Below are positions 17,229-25,708 of a stretch of 64,000 nucleotides of DNA, piece by piece (position 1 is the first letter of the stretch; the number at the start of each line of letters is the position of its first letter). The translations under genes and the position numbers were made by a program. Source of the DNA: Altererythrobacter sp. ZODW24 (GTDB taxonomy: Bacteria; Pseudomonadota; Alphaproteobacteria; Sphingomonadales; Sphingomonadaceae). The notes beneath the pieces were generated by a model. It was given only the letters and a program-made list of their open reading frames with translations, had not been told where the DNA came from and did not search any database. The DNA is taken from NCBI RefSeq assembly GCF_003344885.1, contig NZ_CP031155.1, positions 248,001 to 312,000 on the forward strand. The letters run 5' to 3'.

Positions 17229-18751
17229 GTCGCCACCTCGCGCGCCAAAGCCGTGCGGTCGATCTTACCATTCGGGTTCAGCGGCATGGCATCGCGCCAG
17301 TGAATGACCTTGGGTTGCATAAAATTGGGCAGTTCCTTCGCGAGTAACTTGGGCAAATGTAGCTCCGCATCGACTGCATCGCTAGAGGCGCGCACGACAA
17401 GATGCACTGCATGACCAAGCCGCTCATCCGCTACGCCGAGCGCCACAGCCTCTGCAACCAGTCCTGTCGAACGTGCGGCATCTTCCAATTCCTGAGGGCT
17501 GATCCGGTTGCCCGCACTTTTGATCATCGCATCACGCCGACCGACGAAGTAGAGAAGGCCGTTCTCGGACCGCTTCACCCGGTCGCCGGAATAGACAGCC
17601 ATACCGCCATATTCGGACGCTTCTGGAGCTGGCTTAAAGCGTTCAGCGGTGCGTTCTGTGTCCTGCCAATACCCCAGAGCCACCAGCGGACCGCAGTGGA
17701 CAAGCTCGCCTTCTTCATCAGGTCCGGCAACTTCGCCCACGTCATTGATCACCAGTATTTCGGCAAATGGTATGGCCGTGCCCATAGAAGTCGGATGCGC
17801 ATCAACCAGTGAGGGATCAAGATAAGTCGAGCGAAATGCTTCTGTCAGGCCGTACATCGGAAACAGCTTTGCTTGCGGGAAGATAGTGCGCAAATCCTGC
17901 ACCAAATCTTCGGTCAGCGCACCGCCGCTATTGGTCAGTCGGCGCAGCGGCACGCTGGCTTCTTGCGGCCAATCGAGCTCAGTCAGTTGCACCCACAATG
18001 GCGGCACGGCAGCCAGCGTAGTGACGCCGTGCTTTGCACAAGCCTTCGCGACGTCTTTGGGGAAGAGATAGTCCAGCGGAGTTACGGCAGCACCCGCAAA
18101 CCACGCGTTAAGTAGCTGGTTTTGGCCATAATCGAAGGACAGCGGAAGCACTGCCAGCACTACGTCGTCTGACCTCATACCGAGATAATGTGCGACGCTA
18201 ACCGCGCCGAGCCACATATTTGCATGGCTGAGCATGACGCCCTTGGGCCGGCCCGTCGATCCGCTGGTGTAGAGGATTGCCGCCAGATCGTCAGGATCGG
18301 CGTCAGATGTTGCGAGAGCCCCCTCGTGGGTTTCGACGGCCTCCCAAACGGCATCCTCGCCCATTACAGAGCAATTGTCGGGACTGTCGCCGGTCTCCAG
18401 CGATGAAAGCCGGGATTTGGTTCCTAGCAGCAGCTCGGTGCCGCTATCCTGTAAGATATGTCCGACCTGAGCGCGCTTCAGCAGCGGGTTGACCGGAACA
18501 TGCACCAATCCGGCCCGCGCAGCCGCCAACGGCATCAGGCAGGCGAGTTCGGTTTTCGCGCACCATGTTGCCACCCTTGAGCCACTTTCCGGCACGGCAG
18601 AACTTAACCAGCTACTAAGACGAGCAACACGGTCCCTTAATTCCCTGTAGGTAAGCGTGCGATCGCGCAGGATCAGCGCGGGCGCTTCATCGCCGCCATT
18701 TAAGGCGAGATGATCGAGCGGGCGCGGTATGGGATCAGGCGCGGCGGACAT
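17225..18751 (-). CDS. AMP-forming acyl ligase, exosortase A system-associated (TIGR03098)
   Basis: 508 residues of the ANL superfamily. Visible motifs are the P-loop LYTSGSTGRPKGVMLSH near residue 165, the adenylate-binding MYGLTEAFRSTY near residue 305, YSGDRVKRSENG, the hinge region GRRDAMIKSAGNRISPQELE and the C-terminal catalytic Lys in NPNGKIDRTAL. It should activate a carboxylic acid as an adenylate and pass it to CoA or, more likely here, to the phosphopantetheine of the ACP encoded across the divergent junction. Only 29 bases separate its start from the divergent acyltransferase start. It is the first gene of the minus-strand train. Confidence 0.92.
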   Translation of the reverse strand: MSAAPDPIPRPLDHLALNGGDEAPALILRDRTLTYRELRDRVARLSSWLSSAVPESGSRVATWCAKTELACLMPLAAARAGLVHVPVNPLLKRAQVGHILQDSGTELLLGTKSRLSSLETGDSPDNCSVMGEDAVWEAVETHEGALATSDADPDDLAAILYTSGSTGRPKGVMLSHANMWLGAVSVAHYLGMRSDDVVLAVLPLSFDYGQNQLLNAWFAGAAVTPLDYLFPKDVAKACAKHGVTTLAAVPPLWVQLTELDWPQEASVPLRRLTNSGGALTEDLVQDLRTIFPQAKLFPMYGLTEAFRSTYLDPSLVDAHPTSMGTAIPFAEILVINDVGEVAGPDEEGELVHCGPLVALGYWQDTERTAERFKPAPEASEYGGMAVYSGDRVKRSENGLLYFVGRRDAMIKSAGNRISPQELEDAARSTGLVAEAVALGVADERLGHAVHLVVRASSDAVDAELHLPKLLAKELPNFMQPKVIHWRDAMPLNPNGKIDRTALAREVAT

Positions 18752-18780
18752 TTAGGCTCCAAACGGGAAGAACAGTTCAC

Positions 18781-19767
18781 TTGGTAACGGTCAGCTATCA
18801 CGACACGGTTAACGAGTTGCAAGGCATGAAATTGCCGGGCGGCTCCCCGTTTGGCCGTGCTGAATGGTTTGCTTTGCTTGCTGAAGCTGGCGGCAAGACG
18901 CCGTTTGTTGCGATCGCGCGCGATGAAAAAGGTGCGGCGGCGCTTCCCCTGATGCAGGGTGATAGCGGTTTGGAGCAGCTTTCGAACTGGTATGCCTTTA
19001 CCTGGCAACCCTTGTTTGAAGGCATGAAAGATACAGCGAAGATACGCGCTATTGCTGAAGGGCTTAAGGCGCATACCCACCGGATTACCCTAGCCCCTGT
19101 ACCCGACGAGGACAGCTCAGCTGCCATGCTGGTCGGTGCATTTTCAGATGCCGGCTGGAAGGTTAGTCAGGAGCGCTGTGACACCAATCACATTCTCGAA
19201 GTCAGCGAGCGAACTTACGCAGAATATCTCGCCGGGCGCCCCGGGCAGCTCAGAACCACCCTCAAGCGAAAAGCCAAGAAGGTCGAAGTCCGAATCGCTG
19301 ACAGTTTCGATGCAGAAATCTGGGCGAGTTACGAAGCAATCTACGCCGAAAGCTGGAAGCCGGAAGAAGGCGATCCGGCACTGCTTCGCAAATTTGCGGA
19401 AGATGAAGGCGCTGCCGGGCGTATCCGTCTGGGTGTCGCAACGCATGAAGGCGTGCCCGTGGCCGCGCAGTTCTGGACCGTGGAGTCGGGAACTGCCTTC
19501 ATTCACAAGTTAGCTCATCTCGAATCGCACAAGAACCTGTCGGCAGGCACGACGCTGACCGCAGCCCTGTTCGAACGCGTCATCGATGAAGATAAGGCTC
19601 AGCTGGTAGACTTCGGCACCGGCAATGATCGCTATAAAGCTGATTGGATGGAGCAAATCCGTGCGCGGTATCGGATCGACTGCCTCAATACCGGCAATCC
19701 GCGTAGCTGGCCTGTGATCGCCAAACAGATGTTGCGCCGACTTGCGCCAGCCAAACCGCAAGGCTAG
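18781..19767 (+). CDS. GNAT/FemAB-fold N-acyltransferase of the XrtA locus
   Basis: 328 residues, an Acetyltransf_6-like (BioF2-type) protein. The start is a TTG at 18781 preceded by GGGAAG; the first ATG is 15 codons later and would cut into the conserved N-terminus. Recognisable segments are SPFGRAEWFALLAEAG, YLAGRPGQLRTTLKRKAKKV, GVPVAAQFWTVESGTAFIHK and the C-terminal VDFGTGNDRYKADWM, typical of this group. By family it moves an acyl or aminoacyl group to an amine. The 3' neighbour is the ACP gene, so an ACP-bound acyl donor is plausible. It is divergent from the ligase and lies in the same functional block. Confidence 0.8.
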   Translation: MVTVSYHDTVNELQGMKLPGGSPFGRAEWFALLAEAGGKTPFVAIARDEKGAAALPLMQGDSGLEQLSNWYAFTWQPLFEGMKDTAKIRAIAEGLKAHTHRITLAPVPDEDSSAAMLVGAFSDAGWKVSQERCDTNHILEVSERTYAEYLAGRPGQLRTTLKRKAKKVEVRIADSFDAEIWASYEAIYAESWKPEEGDPALLRKFAEDEGAAGRIRLGVATHEGVPVAAQFWTVESGTAFIHKLAHLESHKNLSAGTTLTAALFERVIDEDKAQLVDFGTGNDRYKADWMEQIRARYRIDCLNTGNPRSWPVIAKQMLRRLAPAKPQG

Positions 19768-19803
19768 GGCCTGCGGCGGTTCCCAAGGGGAGATGCGGAC
19801 CTA

Positions 19804-20133
19804 ATGACGCCCGAGAATACCGTGCAAGACACTGATCAGCCTTCGAAAGCAATTGATAGCATGGCCCCTAGCCGTGCCGAGATTGATGCAACTGTTCGTG
19901 CGATTCTGGCAGACGTCCTCGGCCTCGACCCTGACGACGTTGCCGAATTCGATGGCGATACCGGGCTCTTCGGCCACCTTCCCGAATTGGATTCCATGGC
20001 CGTCGCCGGCCTGCTGACTGAAATGGAAGACCGGATGGACATCGTTATCGAAGATGACGACGTCGACGGCGAAATGCTCGAAACCTATGGCGGCCTGCTG
20101 GCCTTTGCCGAGGCGAAGAGCTTCGCGGGCTAA
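19804..20133 (+). CDS. Acyl carrier protein of the XrtA locus
   Basis: 109 residues. The PP-binding fold spans about residues 24-105, with the phosphopantetheine attachment Ser64 in GHLPELDSMAVAGLL. The protein is strongly acidic (EDRMDIVIEDDDVDGEM), as ACPs are. The ATG at 19804 gives an unusually long N-terminal tail; an internal ATG at 19861 (MAPSRAEID) would give a standard-sized ACP. AAGGGGAG lies upstream but about eleven bases from the first ATG. It is separate from fatty-acid AcpP and would carry the acyl group loaded by the divergent AMP ligase. The next genes are two hydrolases in the same direction. Confidence 0.88.
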   Translation: MTPENTVQDTDQPSKAIDSMAPSRAEIDATVRAILADVLGLDPDDVAEFDGDTGLFGHLPELDSMAVAGLLTEMEDRMDIVIEDDDVDGEMLETYGGLLAFAEAKSFAG

Positions 20134-20158
20134 GCCCTATCATGGCGAAAGAGGGCTC

Positions 20159-20839
20159 ATGCTAACCGATTGGCCCTGCCCCCTGCCGGCTGGCGGAACA
20201 TCCGAAGAATATGCAGTAGCCTTCGAAAGCGGTGCCAAGCACCGCATACTGGTGCTGCCCGCTCTATTCGATGAGGCCAATAAGACGCGCCATCATACCA
20301 TTGAAATAATGCGCCGTTTTGAAGGTGCAGGCGTGGATTCGGTTCTGCCTGACCTACCGGGCATCAACGAAAGCCTCGCACCGCTTGCCGAGCAAACCAT
20401 GGAGAGTTGGCAAGCCGCTGCGAGAGCAGCCGCTCTGCATTTCCAATCAACGCATGTTCTAACGATCCGCGCTGGCGCTTTACTGACCCCGATGGGGCTA
20501 TCTGGCTGGCGTTATGCACCCAGCGGCGGGAAACAGGCCATTCGCGCGATGATCCGGGCAAGAACTATCGCATCGCGTGAAGCCGGAATCGAAGAAAAAT
20601 CTGACGATCTTGTGAAATCAGGTGAAACTGACGGAATTGATCTGGCAGGATATCAGCTCGGGGCAGCCATGTTCAGAGGACTGGCTGCAGCGGAAACGCC
20701 AGATGCTGGCGGGTTGACTGATATTGCCCAATCCGATCTCGGCGCTGGCGGCGGGCTGTGGCTGCGCGCTGAGCCTGACTACGATGCTGCCCAAGCCGAT
20801 GCACTGGCGGCGATCATCATTATGAGCTTGCTGAAGTGA
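20159..20839 (+). CDS. Hydrolase 2, exosortase A system-associated (TIGR03101-like)
   Basis: 226 residues from the ATG at 20159, which has GAAAGAGGG before it. Alpha/beta-hydrolase-like: RILVLPALFDEANKTRHHTIEIMRRF, then VDSVLPDLPGINESL. Where a GxSxG nucleophile elbow is expected the sequence reads LTIRAGALLTP, without Ser or Cys. No clear C-terminal catalytic His is visible either. It may therefore be a non-catalytic partner of hydrolase 1, whose gene overlaps its stop by 4 nt. Members of this family accompany XrtA in many species; their reaction is unknown to me. Confidence 0.82.
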   Translation: MLTDWPCPLPAGGTSEEYAVAFESGAKHRILVLPALFDEANKTRHHTIEIMRRFEGAGVDSVLPDLPGINESLAPLAEQTMESWQAAARAAALHFQSTHVLTIRAGALLTPMGLSGWRYAPSGGKQAIRAMIRARTIASREAGIEEKSDDLVKSGETDGIDLAGYQLGAAMFRGLAAAETPDAGGLTDIAQSDLGAGGGLWLRAEPDYDAAQADALAAIIIMSLLK

Positions 20840-21609
20840 CCCGCCGCCACTTCACCTTCGACTGCGAAGGCGCGCGCTTGGTCGGCACGCTTGATGAAGC
20901 AGCCGGAACCACTGGCATGCTGTTGGTTACTGGCGGTAATGAGACACGCGCAGGTGCGTTCTCCGGTCAGGCTGCTCTAGCCGCTCAAATCTCAGCAGCG
21001 GGCCATCCTGTGATGCGTTTTGACCGGCGCGGCGTGGGTGACAGCCAGGGCATCAACTTCGGTTTTACCGACGAAGGGCCAGACATCGAAGCAGCCGTGG
21101 CAGCTTTTCGTGAGCAGGCTCCACACCTCACCCGGATCATTGGTTACGGCAATTGCGATGCGGCTAGCGCTCTGATGCTTCGTCAAGGTGCGGATTGTGA
21201 CGGCCTAATCCTCACAAACCCTTGGACCATCGAAGAAGCTGACGCTGCACCGCCGCCGGACGCAGTGCGGGCTCGCTACGCCGAGAAACTCAAAAACCCC
21301 AAAGAGTTAATACGGCTGATCTCAGGCGGTGTCTCCTTACGCAAACTCGCGGGCGGCCTGATGCAGGCCATGCGCCCTGCCCCGCCACCTAGCTCACTGG
21401 CACAGGACATGCGCCTTGGTATTGAGGACTTCGCCGGACCAGTCACCTTCCTGCTCGCTGAACGCGATCGGACTGCGCAGGCGTTTGAGGCCGCATGGGA
21501 CAAGAACGATAAACGGATTAAACGCTGCCCGGACGCATCGCATGCCTTTGTAGAAGAGGAATCGCAGCGCTGGTTGATCGAACAGGTGGTAGCAGCTTTG
21601 TCAGATTAG
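20836..21609 (+). CDS. Hydrolase 1, exosortase A system-associated (TIGR03100-like)
   Basis: 257 residues from a GTG at 20836 that overlaps the previous stop (GTGA). It has an alpha/beta-hydrolase fold with oxyanion-side LLVTGGNETRAGAF and the strand RFDRRGVGDSQG. The nucleophile elbow reads GYGNCDAASAL, so Cys107 replaces Ser, as in dienelactone hydrolases. His236 (DASHAFVEEES) and an acidic residue near LLAERDR could complete the triad. A thioesterase or acyl-transfer role acting on the neighbouring ACP is possible but unproven. Its end overlaps the convergent RNA methyltransferase gene by 4 nt, closing the exosortase block. Confidence 0.87.
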   Translation: MTRRHFTFDCEGARLVGTLDEAAGTTGMLLVTGGNETRAGAFSGQAALAAQISAAGHPVMRFDRRGVGDSQGINFGFTDEGPDIEAAVAAFREQAPHLTRIIGYGNCDAASALMLRQGADCDGLILTNPWTIEEADAAPPPDAVRARYAEKLKNPKELIRLISGGVSLRKLAGGLMQAMRPAPPPSSLAQDMRLGIEDFAGPVTFLLAERDRTAQAFEAAWDKNDKRIKRCPDASHAFVEEESQRWLIEQVVAALSD

Positions 21610-22817
21610 CGAGTGAAAAGGCTCGCCAATTCGACGTGAGTTGACCAACGGAACTGACCCACTGGGCGCAGTTCCTTGAGCTTGTAGCCCGCCTCAACCA
21701 AAGCCTTCGCATCGCGCGCCCAGCTAGACGGGTTACAGCTGATATAAACCACGCGTTCCACCGTACTCGCCGCGATCTGAGCAATTTGGTCCCGCGCCCC
21801 TGCGCGAGGCGGATCAAGCAGCACTGCCGACAGTTTACTCAGTTCCGCAGCTTCGAGCGGATTGCGGAACAAGTCGCGGTGCATGGAATGAACAGGCAAG
21901 CGCGACCTTCCAGCGGCAGTCTTACAGGCGAAGTGCGAATCCCGCGCTGCTTCTACCGCTAGGACCTTGGTTTTCTTGCCAGCGAGCGCAAAGGCAAACG
22001 TTCCTAGGCCAGAGAACAGGTCAACGACCGTCGGGCAATCGCTCAACCAGTCCTTCACAGCTGCGACAAGCGTGTCCTCGCCGTCCTGTGTTGCCTGAAG
22101 GAACGCACCGGCGGGAAAGCCCACCGGAACGCCGGACAGGCTTACAGTCACGGGGTTTGGTTCCCAGACGGTCTCGGGGCCATAACCCTGATCCAACGTC
22201 AACCGTGCCAAATCATTGTCCCGGGCGAAATCGAGCATCGCTTCGGTTTGCTCAAGCCCCTCGACGGTGATGTTCTTCAGCAAGCAGTCGACACCCTGGT
22301 CGGTCAGCACCATTTCAACGTCGATTGAATAACGCCCCTTGCGCTTGGCGAGCATGGCCCTGAGCGGCGCGACCAGGGCAATAAGCTCCGGACACAGAAT
22401 GTGGCATTCCGTCAGGTCCACCAAATTGTGCGAACCGGCCTCGCGAAAGCCGATGCGTGGCCGGCCTCCAACATTCATCGCCAACATGCTCGCGCGCCGG
22501 CGTGAATGTGGCGGCGACAGATGAACCGGTGTCATGACGTCGGGCTCAAGCTCTTGGGATTCGGCAGCAAATGCCACGCGGTTGCCCACGAACTGTGTGA
22601 GCGCATCATCATCAACATGCTGGAGCTGACAACCGCCGCAGCGTTCAAAATGCTGGCATGGCGCGGCTTGATAATGCGGACCGCGCACCAGCGAGCCGTC
22701 GGCTTGCAGGACATCACCCGGCGCAGCGCCGCTGGCATGGCGGCCATCATGAGTGAGTCCGTCCCCCTTTGCGGCAAGGCGGATGATTGTTCCTGGTTCG
22801 ATTGGTGCTTCAGTCAT
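21606..22817 (-). CDS. Class I SAM-dependent RNA (uracil-5-) methyltransferase, TrmA/RlmD family
   Basis: 403 residues. An N-terminal TRAM-like part is followed by Fe-S ligands in CQHFERCGGCQLQH (about residues 53-66). The Rossmann methyltransferase domain has VVDLFSGLGTFAFALAG, LLDPPRAGARDQ and the catalytic-Cys motif VYISCNPSSWARDA near the C-terminus. The family makes m5U in tRNA or 23S rRNA; which uridine cannot be told from sequence. It is the last of a minus-strand series that begins at the ETF-QO gene, 44 bases after the small lipoprotein gene. Confidence 0.9.
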   Translation of the reverse strand: MTEAPIEPGTIIRLAAKGDGLTHDGRHASGAAPGDVLQADGSLVRGPHYQAAPCQHFERCGGCQLQHVDDDALTQFVGNRVAFAAESQELEPDVMTPVHLSPPHSRRRASMLAMNVGGRPRIGFREAGSHNLVDLTECHILCPELIALVAPLRAMLAKRKGRYSIDVEMVLTDQGVDCLLKNITVEGLEQTEAMLDFARDNDLARLTLDQGYGPETVWEPNPVTVSLSGVPVGFPAGAFLQATQDGEDTLVAAVKDWLSDCPTVVDLFSGLGTFAFALAGKKTKVLAVEAARDSHFACKTAAGRSRLPVHSMHRDLFRNPLEAAELSKLSAVLLDPPRAGARDQIAQIAASTVERVVYISCNPSSWARDAKALVEAGYKLKELRPVGQFRWSTHVELASLFTR

Positions 22818-22861
22818 AGCGCGGCGGCGTAGGCCTGCCGGGCCAAATGTGCCAGCGCATT

Positions 22862-23233
22862 CTAGCTGGTCGGCTCATCAGCCCCGTTGCTGCCGACTGG
22901 AATACGGTAACGATCCGCGCCGACAGTCACGAGCACAAACGTGCCTTGGTCCTGCACTGTCGCCTCTTCTGCGCCGTCAGCAACGACAAGCCCGCCGCTG
23001 CCTTCCAGAACTTCAAATCGGCGGAAACCACCATCAGCATGACGGATGATCAAGAGCGTATCATCGCCCTGCTCCATCCGTTCGACTGTGCATTCGTCCG
23101 AGAAGTCAGCCGCATTGCCGATAGCGCAGGCAATATTCTCGTTTGTGCCGCCACCATCACTGCTGTCTGCGCTGACCGAGCAGGCCGACAACAACATGGC
23201 TGAACCAATCGCGCTAAATATCCGCATATACAT
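22862..23233 (-). CDS. Small predicted lipoprotein of unknown function
   Basis: Up to 123 residues; ATGs at 23233 and 23227 are both possible and both lie inside the 3' end of ilvD, which it overlaps in another frame. The signal peptide ends in a lipobox-like LLSAC, followed by a Ser/Asp/Gly-rich linker. The mature part has four Cys in total and mostly beta-strand-like sequence ([36 protein letters not shown]). I recognise no family. Overlap with ilvD suggests coupled translation, but no functional link is evident. Confidence 0.75.
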   Translation of the reverse strand: MYMRIFSAIGSAMLLSACSVSADSSDGGGTNENIACAIGNAADFSDECTVERMEQGDDTLLIIRHADGGFRRFEVLEGSGGLVVADGAEEATVQDQGTFVLVTVGADRYRIPVGSNGADEPTS

Positions 23234-24935
23234 GAGTTTCTGCTTTCGCTCCCGGGTGGGTCAAGGCACCTTTGCTGGCGGGCCCGACATTCTGAGCATA
23301 GCGCCATAGCGCTCCGGAGTTATAATCAGTCTTGCGGGGTTCCCAATCTTCACGGCGCTTCGCGAGGACATCGTCAGCCACGTTGAGATCAATAGTTCCT
23401 GCGTTTGCATCGATGCTGATCATGTCGCCATCTTCGACCAGTCCGATCGGGCCGCCCTCGGCAGCTTCTGGCCCGACATGACCGATGCAGAAACCACGAG
23501 TGGCGCCCGAGAATCGCCCATCTGTGATAAGCGCGACTTTTTCGCCCATGCCCTGTCCGTATAGAGCAGCGGTGGTGGATAGCATTTCGCGCATGCCCGG
23601 ACCGCCCTTGGGACCTTCGTAACGGATCACAACCACGCTGCCTTCTTTGATGGCGCGCTGTTCAACCGCGGCGAAGGCATCTTCTTCACATTCGAAAACC
23701 TGCGCAGGGCCAGTGAATTCGAGTCGCTCCATCCCGGCGACCTTCACGATTGCCCCATCAGGGGCAAGGCTGCCCTTCAGGCCAACAACGCCGCCGGTTG
23801 GGGTGATTGGATCGGATACGGGGTAGAAGACCTTCTGATCGGGGTTCCAGGTGATCTCTTCGATGTTTTCACCCAACGTCTTGCCGCTCACGGTCATCGG
23901 GGTCGGGTCAATGAAGCCGCCATCGAGCAAGGTCCGCATCGCCATGTAAATGCCGCCAGCGAGATGCATGTCCTTCGCCACATAGCGGCCGCCAGGTTTT
24001 AGATCAGCGATATAGGGCGTAGTCTTGAATATCTCGGCGACGTCGAACAGGTCGAAGTCGATCCCGCACTCGCTTGCCATGGCGGGCAAATGCAAGGCCG
24101 CATTGGTAGAACCGCCGGTTGCAGCGACTACGCGAGCGGCATTTTCAAACGCCGCGCGGGTGCAGATGTCTCGGGGGCGCAAATTGCGCTCCAGCAAGTT
24201 CATGACCTGCTCGCCTGCGGCAATTGCAACCTCCGCACGGCTTTTAAGAGGAGCGGGTGCCATATTGCTGTTGGGAAGGGATAACCCGATAGCTTCGCCG
24301 ACACAGGCCATAGTGTTGGCAGTGAATTGCCCACCGCAGGCACCATGCCCGGGACAAGCGACCTTTTCGAGCGCCGTCAGATCTTTAAGCGGGCAGTTTC
24401 CAGCAGCATGTTGGCCAACAGCTTCAAACACATCGACGACTGTTACGTCTTCACCCTTGTAAGTGCCGGGCAAGATCGATCCGCCATAAACGAAGATCGA
24501 CGGCACATTCAGCCGCAACATAGCCATCATCATGCCCGGCAGGCTCTTGTCGCAGCCGGCGAAGGTAACCAGCGCATCATAGCAATGGCCGCGAACCGAC
24601 AATTCAACGGAATCCGCAATAACTTCACGGCTAACCAAGGAGCTCTTCATCCCCTGATGGCCCATGGCGATCCCGTCAGTCACGGTGATCGTGTTAAACC
24701 GCCTCGGCATGCCGCCGCCCTGCTCTACGCCGGTGCGGCAAACATTTGCCTGAGCATCTAGCGTGGTGTTGCAAGGCGCACTGTCATTGCCGGCAGAGGC
24801 GATGCCAACGAAGGGACGAGCGATCTCTTCCTCTTCCAGACCCATCGCGTAATAATAGCTGCGGTGCGGCGCACGTTCAGGCCCCACCGAGACGTGACGG
24901 CTTGGAAGTTTCGCTTTATCGAACCGAGAAGTCAT
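23214..24935 (-). CDS. ilvD: Dihydroxy-acid dehydratase
   Basis: 573 residues from the ATG at 24935 (GGACAG upstream); ten further upstream codons are open but not conserved. It catalyses dehydration of 2,3-dihydroxy-isovalerate and -methylvalerate to 2-oxo acids in valine/isoleucine and pantothenate synthesis. Fe-S ligands lie in [14 protein letters not shown] and [18 protein letters not shown]. Other family landmarks are [13 protein letters not shown] near residue 45 and the C-terminal [17 protein letters not shown]. It is cytoplasmic. It sits 41 bases after the N-formylglutamate amidohydrolase gene on the same strand. Confidence 0.96.
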   Translation of the reverse strand: MTSRFDKAKLPSRHVSVGPERAPHRSYYYAMGLEEEEIARPFVGIASAGNDSAPCNTTLDAQANVCRTGVEQGGGMPRRFNTITVTDGIAMGHQGMKSSLVSREVIADSVELSVRGHCYDALVTFAGCDKSLPGMMMAMLRLNVPSIFVYGGSILPGTYKGEDVTVVDVFEAVGQHAAGNCPLKDLTALEKVACPGHGACGGQFTANTMACVGEAIGLSLPNSNMAPAPLKSRAEVAIAAGEQVMNLLERNLRPRDICTRAAFENAARVVAATGGSTNAALHLPAMASECGIDFDLFDVAEIFKTTPYIADLKPGGRYVAKDMHLAGGIYMAMRTLLDGGFIDPTPMTVSGKTLGENIEEITWNPDQKVFYPVSDPITPTGGVVGLKGSLAPDGAIVKVAGMERLEFTGPAQVFECEEDAFAAVEQRAIKEGSVVVIRYEGPKGGPGMREMLSTTAALYGQGMGEKVALITDGRFSGATRGFCIGHVGPEAAEGGPIGLVEDGDMISIDANAGTIDLNVADDVLAKRREDWEPRKTDYNSGALWRYAQNVGPASKGALTHPGAKAETHVYADI

Positions 24936-24976
24936 TTTCTGTCCTATATCTGACGATTTGCGCAAGACGCTTGCCC

Positions 24977-25708
24977 TTAGCGTAGCGCCAGCGCAACCCT
25001 GTTTGCCACGTCTGCCACCAGCGCGGCCCAGCGAGCCTGCCCCGCTTCATCCGAAATGAGGTCCTGACGGATCTCGATGGTGAGATATGCTCGGCCATGC
25101 GCCTCTGCGTGGCGATCCATCGTCGCATTGAGCTGTTTGCCCGAATATGGCTGATTGTCGCCCACGGTCAGACCTTCAGCCTCAAACAAGCTGATCGCAT
25201 GGCGTGATGCACGGTCGTCTTGGTTGTAAAGCAAGGCGACCTCCCAAGGGCGATCCTCCTGCTTGCTCTCAAGTTCCGGCGTGAAGCTGTGCATCGCCAA
25301 AATGAGTTCCGGCTGCAATTCATCCAACCATTCAGCAAGCGCATCATGATACGGCCGGTGGAACCGCTCAAGCCGTGCCTCAATATTCGCGCCGATGTTG
25401 CCTGCAATGACATGACCGTCACTGGTAGTTGGGACGACCGCCTCTTCATGCTCATGCCGGTGCAGATCACACACGAGGCGGCTGAAGGTCGCGATATGAG
25501 CGGCTATGTCATGCCTGCGGGCCAACCGGCCGGTGACGCCTTCAACGCCGATATCGACCGCAATGTGGTTGCCGAGCAATGAAGCCGGGATACCAAGCTC
25601 GATGCCCTCGGGAACTACATCGGAGGCATGGTCGCCAATGCAAACAATTCCGCCTGTGCGCGGCTCGCCAATGCGGCGGTATGTGGCTTCATTGGCACTT
25701 GGGCTCAT
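24977..25708 (-). CDS. N-formylglutamate amidohydrolase family protein
   Basis: 243 residues from the ATG at 25708, which overlaps the ispE stop (ATGA) and has AAGGA eight bases upstream. The family uses a metal to hydrolyse N-formyl-L-glutamate to glutamate and formate in histidine breakdown. Visible features are [48 protein letters not shown] and the active-site region [12 protein letters not shown], then [20 protein letters not shown]. No other hut genes are nearby, so a related amidohydrolase or deformylase activity is possible. Confidence 0.88.
   Translation of the reverse strand: MSPSANEATYRRIGEPRTGGIVCIGDHASDVVPEGIELGIPASLLGNHIAVDIGVEGVTGRLARRHDIAAHIATFSRLVCDLHRHEHEEAVVPTTSDGHVIAGNIGANIEARLERFHRPYHDALAEWLDELQPELILAMHSFTPELESKQEDRPWEVALLYNQDDRASRHAISLFEAEGLTVGDNQPYSGKQLNATMDRHAEAHGRAYLTIEIRQDLISDEAGQARWAALVADVANRVALALR

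Noticed and set aside
19791-19802. Three-codon ATG frame directly before the ACP gene as a leader peptide
   Set aside because: Too short to distinguish from chance; it only shows that the AAGGGGAG is close to an alternative ATG.
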